From a virus: DNA of 36,181 bases. The notes beneath the pieces were generated by a model that was not told the DNA's origin, ran no database searches, and saw nothing but the letters and a program-made list of their open reading frames with translations. The stretch is taken from positions 1-36,181 of IMG/VR virus record IMGVR_UViG_3300025138_000136. One strand, given 5' to 3'. The position numbers and the translations under genes were made by a program. The first letter of the stretch is position 1, and the number at the start of each line of letters is the position of its first letter. Of this stretch, positions 22,121-27,608 are shown piece after piece.

Positions 22121-24022
22121 ATGTTACAAGATATAGGGAGTAAACGCAACACATCCACACTATATTGGAGTGAATATGCGTCAGGAATAATTAACAGATT
22201 AGAGCTAAAAAAAGTAAACGAGCAAGAGTATTGCGGTGGTTGCCCAAACTGTGGGGGAGTTGATCGGTTTCGAATAAATAACTACAATGGTGAAATCCGT
22301 GTAAATTGCAGAAAATGTAATGACTTTGCACAGATATTTAAAATACTCAGGGAAGACTTGCAGTTGTTACCAGAATACTCACCACAAAAAGATGTAGTTA
22401 ATTTACACCAAGTTGAAGAGATACATCCGTACCTCACGCGCAAGAGAATTAAATTACATAACGCTGAAGTAGATGAGACAGACCTTGTAGTGCCGATTAT
22501 AGATAAAAAAGGTAAAAGGCAGGGATCACAGTTTATTGACGCGCATGGAAGCAAAAAGTTTAACTATGGGTTAAAGTTTAAAGGATGCTTTTCTGTACTC
22601 AACGGCAAGATAAAAGACTTTGCTTGGCTCTGTGAGGGCTTTGCAACAGCAGCAGCCGTAACAGAATCAACTGGTCAGCCTGCAATACACTGTCTAAATG
22701 CTGCAAACATAATAGATGTAATCGAAGCGTTTAAGGAAGTTAGACCTGAAGTAGAACTTATTATAGCAGGCGATAATGATGAGGCAGGGCGCAAGGTATG
22801 CGAGAAAGCTCTAGAGCAACACGGTATTCAATATGTCTTGCCTGATACTGAAAGTTTAGATTGGAACGATGTTTATATTGCTAGGGGCGCAAGCTTTACA
22901 AGAAAGGCATTAAAACCGTCTAGCGTTTTAGATGAGATAGTTATGCCTGAAGACGCAGTTGTACAAACTAAATCAAACTACATAATTAAAGGTTGGCTAT
23001 CTCAAGACACAACTAGTATTGTGTTTGGCGCGTCAAACGTAGGTAAAAGTTTTTTCTGCTTGGATATGACATATCATATAGCTGCAAATCAGGATTGGAT
23101 GGGCTGTAAAGTTAAAGGTGGCTCAGTGCTTTACCTACAAACTGAGGGCGGTACAGCGTTCAACACACGCTTAGTCGCGCTTAGAAATAAATATCCTGAG
23201 TTTAAAGATGTTAAACTTGCGGTCAGAGCTTTACCAATAAATCTATTTAATGATGAAGGAGACATAGCAAAGGTAAAATTACTTATTAAAGAAATCAGCA
23301 AAAAACACGGAGATGTTAAGGTTTTATGTGTGGATACAATCGCAAGAGCTACACAAGGACAACTAGAGGAAAATTCAAATTCAGAGTTTTCTAAATTTTT
23401 AGCTAACTTAGATAAAATTAGAGAGGAGACAGGCGTGCATATTATGCTTGTAGGACATACTGGTAAAGACTTGAGCAAAGGTTTGAGAGGATCTTATTCT
23501 GCTGTAGCCGCAGCAGAAACATTAATAGAAATAACTTTAGATAGTAGCTCAAGTATTAGAACAGCAGTAACAACTAAGCAGCGAGATATGGAGCTTGGTA
23601 AAACTATAGACTTTGTACTTACTAAAGAAACTTTAGGTGAAGATGAAGACGGTGATGAAATAACAACTTGCACCATTAGAATACCAACTGAGGAAGAAAT
23701 AAAAGAAAACAATAAACCAAAAATATCTGGCAAAAATCAATTATTATTTAAACAAGTTTTCTATCAGCTTCGAGGTGAAGGTATAGGTAAAGCTAATCCA
23801 AGCGGTGCAGGATGGCCCAAAGGTAAATCATTCTGGTGCATAGATGAGGAAATAATAAAGGATCACTTCAAAGGTAAACTTGTAGGCGCTTCTAACCCTG
23901 CACAAACCTATAAACAGGCTGTAACAGCTTTGATGAGCGCAGGACATATTGCTGCAAATGAGGGGCAAATATGGTTCTTAGATAAGGACGGCATAATTAA
24001 AAATCCTTTCGATGAGGACTAA
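22121..24022 (+). CDS. Primase-helicase (zinc finger, TOPRIM, RecA-like ATPase)
   Basis: The protein has 633 residues. Residues 38-66 hold a zinc ribbon (Cys41, Cys44, Cys63, Cys66). A TOPRIM-like domain follows (LCEGFATAAAV, then IIAGDNDEAGRKV with the acidic metal-binding residues). A RecA-type ATPase comes next, with Walker A GASNVGKS at about 303-310, IARATQG after the Walker B segment VLCVDT, and sensor-like MLVGHTGKD. The C-terminus is probably a winged-helix module. Such proteins prime and unwind at the fork, like T7 gp4 but with a RepA-like ATPase. GGAG lies at 22106-22109, 11 bases before the ATG. No polymerase is encoded nearby. Confidence 0.85.
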   Translation: MLQDIGSKRNTSTLYWSEYASGIINRLELKKVNEQEYCGGCPNCGGVDRFRINNYNGEIRVNCRKCNDFAQIFKILREDLQLLPEYSPQKDVVNLHQVEEIHPYLTRKRIKLHNAEVDETDLVVPIIDKKGKRQGSQFIDAHGSKKFNYGLKFKGCFSVLNGKIKDFAWLCEGFATAAAVTESTGQPAIHCLNAANIIDVIEAFKEVRPEVELIIAGDNDEAGRKVCEKALEQHGIQYVLPDTESLDWNDVYIARGASFTRKALKPSSVLDEIVMPEDAVVQTKSNYIIKGWLSQDTTSIVFGASNVGKSFFCLDMTYHIAANQDWMGCKVKGGSVLYLQTEGGTAFNTRLVALRNKYPEFKDVKLAVRALPINLFNDEGDIAKVKLLIKEISKKHGDVKVLCVDTIARATQGQLEENSNSEFSKFLANLDKIREETGVHIMLVGHTGKDLSKGLRGSYSAVAAAETLIEITLDSSSSIRTAVTTKQRDMELGKTIDFVLTKETLGEDEDGDEITTCTIRIPTEEEIKENNKPKISGKNQLLFKQVFYQLRGEGIGKANPSGAGWPKGKSFWCIDEEIIKDHFKGKLVGASNPAQTYKQAVTALMSAGHIAANEGQIWFLDKDGIIKNPFDED

Positions 24023-24025
24023 TAA

Positions 24026-24108
24026 AATGTTTTGTATTATTAACAATAACTTAGATGGTAAATTATTATATTTATTAGTTAATTATTATATAAATAGTAC
24101 AAAACATT
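24026..24108. repeat. 11-bp inverted repeat in AT-rich spacer
   Basis: The 159-base spacer 24023-24181 has no convincing gene. It contains an exact inverted repeat, AATGTTTTGTA (24026-24036) and TACAAAACATT (24098-24108), separated by very AT-rich DNA. ATTAACAATA-like words occur at both sides. The segment precedes the 45-bp element shared with the terS leader and could be a regulatory or unwinding site. Confidence 0.55.
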
Positions 24109-24111
24109 AAC

Positions 24112-24156
24112 AATACTAATAATAATAATAATTACTTTAGTATATTATTATTATTA
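24112..24156 (+). repeat. 45-bp direct repeat, copy A (AT-trinucleotide hairpin)
   Basis: These 45 bases are identical to 27527-27571. The element has five AAT units, the short palindrome TAC-TTTA-GTA, then ATT units, giving a long hairpin with one bulge. Copy A has six ATT units and runs into the gene start at 24182. Both copies lie 25-40 bases upstream of a rightward gene, which suggests a shared promoter, operator or replication element. Confidence 0.75.
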
Positions 24157-24181
24157 TTATTTTGATGTAGCGGAGATTAAT

Positions 24182-24427
24182 GTGGATTATTCTAACTATA
24201 TAAAAGACAAGTTAAGTAAAGGCCTTGCAAAGACGTTCGAGCATGGAACAAGTAAGATTAAACCTTTGCAGAACTTTGAACAAAAACTTGCAAGTATTAA
24301 TACTGAAGATGAGCTTTACGGTTTCGCTAATCGCAGGCGTGTTCTGGGCGTCAATCTGCCTGAATGGAGCAATGAACAAGTAAAGGCTATAAAATGGCGG
24401 TTGATGGAAATAAGAAAGAGCCAATAA
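24182..24427 (+). CDS. Small protein, unknown function
   Basis: The protein has 81 residues from a GTG at 24182. GGAG (24172-24175) is 6 bases upstream, while an overlapping ATG at 24180 opens only a short frame. The sequence (MDYSNYIKDKLSKGLAKTFEHGT, then NFEQKLASINTEDELYGFANRRRVLG and a helical end) resembles no named family that I know. It starts just after the AT-trinucleotide hairpin element and overlaps the following gene by 34 bases. Confidence 0.6.
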   Translation: MDYSNYIKDKLSKGLAKTFEHGTSKIKPLQNFEQKLASINTEDELYGFANRRRVLGVNLPEWSNEQVKAIKWRLMEIRKSQ

Positions 24428-24597
24428 GGTGGGCTGTACATTCAGATGGCCTTAGGATCTATTCTAAGGGCGCTCTGGTGGGGGTAATACCTTTTGATGA
24501 GGCTACCCACCTGATAGCAGAATTAAGCAACTCTATTCGGTGGTTATATGGCAAGGGCGCACAAAAAAAAGACCCTGCAAAACAGGGTCTAAGTTAA
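24394..24597 (+). CDS. Small protein, unknown function
   Basis: The protein has 67 residues: MAVDGNKKEPIRWAVHSDGLR, then KGALVGVIPFDEATHLIAELSNSIRWL and a basic tail KKDPAKQGLS. The central beta-strand pair followed by a helix could bind a small ligand or partner. It overlaps the preceding gene. Its last codons form the hairpin that serves as a leftward terminator for the convergent operon, so the 3' end is constrained by both functions. It is the last rightward early gene before the leftward cluster. Confidence 0.6.
   Translation: MAVDGNKKEPIRWAVHSDGLRIYSKGALVGVIPFDEATHLIAELSNSIRWLYGKGAQKKDPAKQGLS
24570..24590 (-). terminator. Rho-independent terminator of the leftward ardC operon
   Basis: On the minus strand an 8-bp stem (AGACCCTG / CAGGGTCT, 5-base loop) is followed by eight T (complement of 24563-24570). 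It lies 25 bases beyond the stop of the last leftward gene (24615-24881). On the + strand it lies within the 3' coding end of the gene at 24394-24597 and is not followed by a T-run. Confidence 0.8.
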
Positions 24598-24614
24598 ATC
24601 AAGAAAGGTTGTTA

Positions 24615-24881
24615 TTATTCTTCTTCTGAATACCATATTCGCATTTCGTCACAGTCGCTAAAATTTTCGTTTAACTTTTCCCATTTAACAATTTCTCTTT
24701 TTGGGTAGCCGTGTTCATTCATCACAACTTTACCGTTTTTGTGTTTCTTATTTTCCCAAATTGGTTTTTGATATTCAATCCAAACGTCTTCATATTCGTT
24801 GTGTTTCCATTCTATATTTTTGCTTTCCAAATGTTTTTGGATTGCTTCCATTACGTCAAAATAACTTAAAGTAATAAACAT
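24615..24881 (-). CDS. Small protein of the antirestriction operon, unknown function
   Basis: The protein has 88 residues: MFITLSYFDVMEAIQKHLESKNIEWKHNEYEDVWIEY, then a Lys/Asn-rich middle and MRIWYSEEE at the end. It is rich in Trp, Tyr and Glu. The leader GAAAGGCTAA (24886-24895) precedes the ATG. It is the last gene of the leftward operon, closed by the terminator at 24570-24590. No family is recognised; a host-takeover or anti-defence role is only suggested by the neighbours. Confidence 0.6.
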   Translation of the reverse strand: MFITLSYFDVMEAIQKHLESKNIEWKHNEYEDVWIEYQKPIWENKKHKNGKVVMNEHGYPKREIVKWEKLNENFSDCDEMRIWYSEEE

Positions 24882-24885
24882 TGTC

Positions 24886-25047
24886 TTAGCCTTTCTTATA
24901 TTTGTTAAATTCTTTTAAATTTTCTAATTCACCTTGTACTATTCGAACCCTTAACAAAGTTTTTTCTAACAAGGTAAAAATATCTCTCATTTCTTTTTGC
25001 GCGTTTTCTATTCGCTGATCTATTGAATAGCTTTCTTCAAGCTTCAT
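24886..25047 (-). CDS. Tiny helical protein ending in Lys-Lys-Gly
   Basis: The protein has 53 residues: MKLEESYSIDQRIENAQKEM, a long charged helix through to LENLKEFNKYKKG. Its last codons AAG AAA GGC TAA (24886-24897) form the ribosome leader of the next leftward gene, so stop and translation start are linked. Its start overlaps the end of the preceding gene by 11 bases, behind GAAAGGCG. Too small for confident assignment; the coupling and leader argue that it is expressed. Confidence 0.55.
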   Translation of the reverse strand: MKLEESYSIDQRIENAQKEMRDIFTLLEKTLLRVRIVQGELENLKEFNKYKKG

Positions 25048-25213
25048 CTGTTCGCCTTTCGTTTAATATTGTTAATATTTCAACTGCTCGATTTGGCGTT
25101 AATTCCATTTGGTTTGTATGGTTCCCTTCACCGTCATATATTATGACACTGAAACCGTATTTAGTATTTTTAAGCCTATAAAATTGCCGTCTTAAATATT
25201 CTTCACTAGTCAT
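25037..25213 (-). CDS. Tiny protein, unknown function
   Basis: The protein has 58 residues: MTSEEYLRRQFYRLKNTKYGFSVIIYDGEGNHTNQMELTPNRAVEILT, ending NERRTDEA. It reads as a helix, two strands and a helix. The leader GAAAGGCTAA (25218-25227) precedes the ATG. The stop overlaps the next gene's start. It is one of several tiny genes in this leftward operon and no family is recognised. Confidence 0.55.
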   Translation of the reverse strand: MTSEEYLRRQFYRLKNTKYGFSVIIYDGEGNHTNQMELTPNRAVEILTILNERRTDEA

Positions 25214-25217
25214 TGTC

Positions 25218-25349
25218 TTAGCCTTTCTTAATTAAAATTATTTCGTTTATTAAATCAGCTATTGCAAAGCCCATAAACAGCGCTGCAAAAATGCCAGTTA
25301 ATAAAAGTGAGCTTGTAAGCGTGTACCAAATTATTTCGCGTGTAGTCAT
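25218..25349 (-). CDS. Tiny single-helix membrane protein ending in Lys-Lys-Gly
   Basis: The protein has 43 residues. After MTTREIIWYTLTS comes a hydrophobic stretch (LLLTGIFAALFMGFAIADLI) and the end NEIILIKKG. It is therefore probably a one-helix membrane protein. As with the gene two places downstream, its AAG AAA GGC TAA end supplies the ribosome leader of the next gene. Its own leader (AGGCTTAG) is degenerate. Small membrane proteins in early phage operons sometimes block superinfection or host defence, but nothing here proves this. Confidence 0.5.
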   Translation of the reverse strand: MTTREIIWYTLTSSLLLTGIFAALFMGFAIADLINEIILIKKG

Positions 25350-25352
25350 TGT

Positions 25353-25601
25353 CTAAGCCTCACCATCTCTTATTGAATTAATATATTCTTGAACAACTAG
25401 GCGTGGCTCTACATTGCCAAAATATTGATTAATATGCTTTGTTGTTGTTTGACTAAATTTTGTAGTCGTTTTAAACGCACCTTTAACGTCATATCCTGCA
25501 ACTGGTGTGTCATAAGAGAATAACAGAGTTACATCGCAATCGTCATAATGATTTTTAAAAGTTAATTCTGTTACGTTTGATTTTATATTTTTAAGTTTCA
25601 T
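25353..25601 (-). CDS. Small protein, unknown function
   Basis: The protein has 82 residues: MKLKNIKSNVTELTFKNHYDDCDVTLLFSYDTPVAGYDVKG, then TKFSQTTTKHINQYF and RLVVQEYINSIRDGEA. It is beta-rich with a helical end. I associate similar sequences with small marine phage proteins of unknown function. The ATG at 25601 is preceded by GAAAGGCTAA (25606-25615). The stop TAG lies within the leader of the next leftward gene. Confidence 0.6.
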   Translation of the reverse strand: MKLKNIKSNVTELTFKNHYDDCDVTLLFSYDTPVAGYDVKGAFKTTTKFSQTTTKHINQYFGNVEPRLVVQEYINSIRDGEA

Positions 25602-25656
25602 TTTTTTAGCCTTTCATTGATTCGTATTTTTACTTTATCAATATTATCTGATATTA

Positions 25657-25707
25657 CAATAATATTATAAACTAGCTCAATTAAGAGCTAGTCTGATAAT
25701 ATTATTG
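25657..25707. repeat. Long hairpin between leftward genes
   Basis: CAATAATATTAT + AA + ACTAGCTC pairs with GAGCTAGT + CTG + ATAATATTATTG across a 6-base loop, so 12 plus 8 bp with a small internal mismatch. It overlaps the stop of the gene at 25702-25932. No T-run follows on the minus strand, so it may be an RNA-processing or stability element rather than a terminator. Confidence 0.65.
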
Positions 25708-25932
25708 CGCTTCATCAACTTCATCATGCAGTTTAATAAAACTATTTATTATTCCGTCTTCTGTTATCTCACTTACTAATCCGCCTAAACAGTTGCGAAT
25801 TGTTATGTGACCATGTTTTGCGTTCAAGTGTTTTACCTCCTGAACATACCTATTACTCGCTACATTTGGCGCAATAATAGCTAAAGGTTTTACCCGATCA
25901 TAACCTTTATAAACGTAATACGTTCTATTCAT
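25702..25932 (-). CDS. Small protein, unknown function
   Basis: The protein has 76 residues: MNRTYYVYKGYDRVKPLAIIAPNVASNRYVQEVKHLNAKHG, then TIRNCLGGLVSEI and an acidic helical tail (SFIKLHDEVDEAQ). The ATG at 25932 lies behind GAAAGGCTAA (25937-25946). It directly follows the ardC-like gene in the leftward operon. A hairpin (25657-25707) overlaps its stop. No known motif is visible. Confidence 0.6.
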   Translation of the reverse strand: MNRTYYVYKGYDRVKPLAIIAPNVASNRYVQEVKHLNAKHGHITIRNCLGGLVSEITEDGIINSFIKLHDEVDEAQ

Positions 25933-25965
25933 TATCTTAGCCTTTCTTAATTAGTGTAGCGCCTG

Positions 25966-26883
25966 TTAAGACGCTACTTTTGTTACTGTTATGGGTAGGT
26001 TTCTTTGCTCTGTGTTTTGTTCAGCAGCTTCTAAAATGAATGTTGCAGCTTTGTCAGCAGCGCTTGCAGCTTTTTGTATAGCATCAGGTTTACTCTTTAG
26101 ACACTCAATCCAACTGTTTAAATATTTAGCATGATCTGCGCGTGGTTCAGCGTCAATTTTAGTCAGACCTGATAAAATGGCGCTTGTTAATTCTGCTATC
26201 AATTCTTCAAAAGCATAACCATCAGAGCCAAAGCGAGTACCAAATTTGCGGTCTAATCTTTCTTTGCTGCCCGTCCAATGTCCTAACTCGTGAAACAGTG
26301 TGCCGTAGTAGCCCGAAGCATTTTTAAACTGCTCTTTGCTTGGCATATTAATAGTGTCGTTTGAAGGTCTGTAATAGGCGCTATTTGCGTCTTCATTTAC
26401 AAATTTAGCACCTGATAATTGAGCAAGGTTTTCTGCGTCAATAACGTCTGACCAATCCTGATTTAGCTTCTTTTCTTCAGGTAAAAAATCACCTTTCCAA
26501 CCTTTAACATATTGAGAGTTAAAAACAGGCCAAGATTTCCATTTAGGATAAAGTTTTTCTTCACCTGTTTTCTTATCTTCATATTTAATAAGTGACCAGA
26601 AAACAATTCTTATGCCTTTACCTTTAGCACCTTCTAATTCGTAGCCTAAACTTTGCCATTGATTATAGGTTGCAAAAACAGGTGAAGTATAACCTCTAGC
26701 AGCCATAAGCATTGATAAATTAATTCTGTTAATACCGCTATATTGATGCTTTCTAGCACTCATTGGTTGATTGTGCTGCAATACATTTACCCAAGGTTTT
26801 ACCCAATTGATGCCCGCTGTAGCCATGTCTGAAGTAACTCTAGAAGTTATTTCGTGCATTACTTGTGTTGTCTTTTTGTCCAT
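25966..26883 (-). CDS. ArdC-like antirestriction protein with zinc metallopeptidase motif
   Basis: The protein has 305 residues. The N-terminal half has the ArdC-type DNA-binding pattern (TAGINWVKPW, YSGINRINLSMLMAARGY, ATYNQWQSLG, then KGKGIRIVFW). The C-terminal half has the zincin motif HELGHW (His198, Glu199, His202) and a downstream FEELIAELTSA that can supply the third ligand. ArdC proteins protect incoming plasmid or phage DNA from restriction and bind single-stranded DNA; the length fits the family. It is first in the leftward operon, behind a GAAAGGTTAA leader and the promoter region at 26939-26976. The target of the peptidase is unknown. Confidence 0.85.
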   Translation of the reverse strand: MDKKTTQVMHEITSRVTSDMATAGINWVKPWVNVLQHNQPMSARKHQYSGINRINLSMLMAARGYTSPVFATYNQWQSLGYELEGAKGKGIRIVFWSLIKYEDKKTGEEKLYPKWKSWPVFNSQYVKGWKGDFLPEEKKLNQDWSDVIDAENLAQLSGAKFVNEDANSAYYRPSNDTINMPSKEQFKNASGYYGTLFHELGHWTGSKERLDRKFGTRFGSDGYAFEELIAELTSAILSGLTKIDAEPRADHAKYLNSWIECLKSKPDAIQKAASAADKAATFILEAAEQNTEQRNLPITVTKVAS

Positions 26884-26938
26884 TTTTTAACCTTTCTTTG
26901 ATTCGTTATATATATATTTAAACAGTATTTTTAATATC

Positions 26939-26976
26939 AGGTCAAATGCTTTTAATATTATAGAGATATTATAGCA
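26939..26976 (-). promoter_or_regulatory. Leftward promoter candidate for the ardC operon
   Basis: The minus strand shows TGC-TATAAT (complement of 26968-26976), an extended -10, with a second TATAAT about 11 bases further downstream. A TTGACC with 17-base spacing to TTTAAA lies below it. Transcription starting near 26960 would leave a leader of about 75 bases before ardC. Consensus match only. Confidence 0.45.
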
Positions 26977-27065
26977 ATATTAGGGAAGCGGCATTTTATG
27001 ACCTAAGTATAGCAAAAGGCCTTTCTGCTCTCAGTGAGCTTCTTAGAGCCTCTCAGAGCATAGCA

Positions 27066-27289
27066 ACTGTTTAGTATACAATTGTTTTCAATTGTTTAGC
27101 ATTGTTTGGTTTTTGCCAAAACGCGACACGACAAACAGTAAAGCACAAGGTCGCGCAGGGGCGCGCGCAAATAGTACAATGCGAAACAAAGAGCAACCTA
27201 TTGTTCGCCATTGTTTAATATTGGTTAAACTTAGAACAATACCCCATGTTTGACTCTGGTTGTACTGTCTTTGACTAACTGCAAACAAT
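27066..27289. repeat. Phased ATTGTTT repeats (iteron-like)
   Basis: ATTGTTT occurs at 27081, 27091 and 27101, exactly 10 bases apart. A second triplet, ATTGTTC, ATTGTTT and ATTGGTT, lies at 27200, 27210 and 27220. Inverted copies lie at 27234-27240 (GAACAAT) and 27283-27289 (AAACAAT). Weaker ones are ACTGTTT at 27066 and AAACAGT at 27133. Spacing of one helical turn suggests a protein binding on one face of the DNA. Confidence 0.75.
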
Positions 27290-27317
27290 GAGATGCAACG
27301 GTATACAATAAATTTGA

Positions 27318-27347
27318 CCCCCCCCTGCCTAGCCCACCCCCACCCCC
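27318..27347 (-). other. G-quadruplex-capable tract
   Basis: On the minus strand there are four G-runs of 5, 5, 3 and 8 bases with loops of 1, 1 and 7 bases. This meets the usual G-quadruplex rule (runs of at least 3, loops of 1-7). On the + strand it is a C-rich tract able to form an i-motif. It stands out in an AT-rich genome. Confidence 0.7.
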
Positions 27348-27396
27348 GACTTTAATACTACATTCCCACACACAAAAATTTGTGTTATAGGATTTT

Positions 27397-27456
27397 TGGG
27401 TGCTGTTTAATAAAATCTAACCTCCCTGAGTTTTATTAACTTTCTCGCAGCACCCA
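27397..27456. repeat. Large imperfect inverted repeat
   Basis: The outer arms TGGGTGCTG (27397-27405) and CAGCACCCA (27448-27456) match exactly. Inside them GTTTAATAAAA pairs with TTTTATTAAC with one bulge. A smaller palindrome, ACACAAA-AA-TTTGTGT, lies just upstream (27370-27385). The structure lies between the C-rich tract and the AT-trinucleotide arms. Confidence 0.6.
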
Positions 27457-27489
27457 CCCCCACTAATAAAACTAATATTATTAGCTTTT

Positions 27490-27573
27490 ATTATTATTAT
27501 TAGTTATACTTCTGCGTACAAATACAAATACTAATAATAATAATAATTACTTTAGTATATTATTATTATTAGT
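27490..27573. repeat. AT-trinucleotide arms including 45-bp direct repeat copy B
   Basis: Bases 27527-27571 are identical to 24112-24156. Here a third arm is present: ATTATTATTATTAGT occurs at 27490-27504 and again at 27559-27573, and its exact complement lies between them at 27530-27544. The middle arm can thus pair with either flank, giving two mutually exclusive hairpins 36 bases upstream of terS. Confidence 0.75.
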
Positions 27574-27608
27574 TGAAGTACGGGGCGAAGTAATAATATG
27601 AGGAAAGC

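Larger units (their letters stand above)
26884..27608. other. Main non-coding region between ardC and terS
   Basis: The 725 bases between two divergent operons hold no supported gene. From left to right: the leftward promoter; small inverted repeats at about 27010-27060; phased ATTGTTT repeats; a GC-rich block with GCGCGC (27150-27170); a C-rich tract; nested hairpins; and AT-trinucleotide arms before terS. The density and variety of repeats make it the best candidate for the replication origin and the late promoter region, possibly also the packaging site. Confidence 0.6.

Noticed and set aside
23131-23478. 115-codon minus-strand frame inside the primase-helicase gene
   Set aside because: It is antisense to the ATPase domain, with Ser/Leu-rich composition typical of antisense frames.
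24027-24110. 27-codon frame (MFCIIN...) in the spacer after the primase gene
   Set aside because: It is AT low-complexity without ribosome site; its ends coincide with the inverted repeat, which explains the sequence better.
26995-27065. Possible tRNA or small RNA in the inverted repeats near 27010-27060
   Set aside because: The arms are short and do not fold into a cloverleaf; no anticodon arm or CCA-compatible end can be drawn.
27081-27226. CRISPR array reading of the ATTGTTT repeats
   Set aside because: The repeats are only 7 bases with 3-base gaps, far below CRISPR repeat and spacer length, and no cas gene is present.
27088-27288. 66-codon minus-strand frame in the non-coding region
   Set aside because: It runs through the phased repeats and GC block, has no ribosome site or leader like its neighbours, and its composition follows the repeats.
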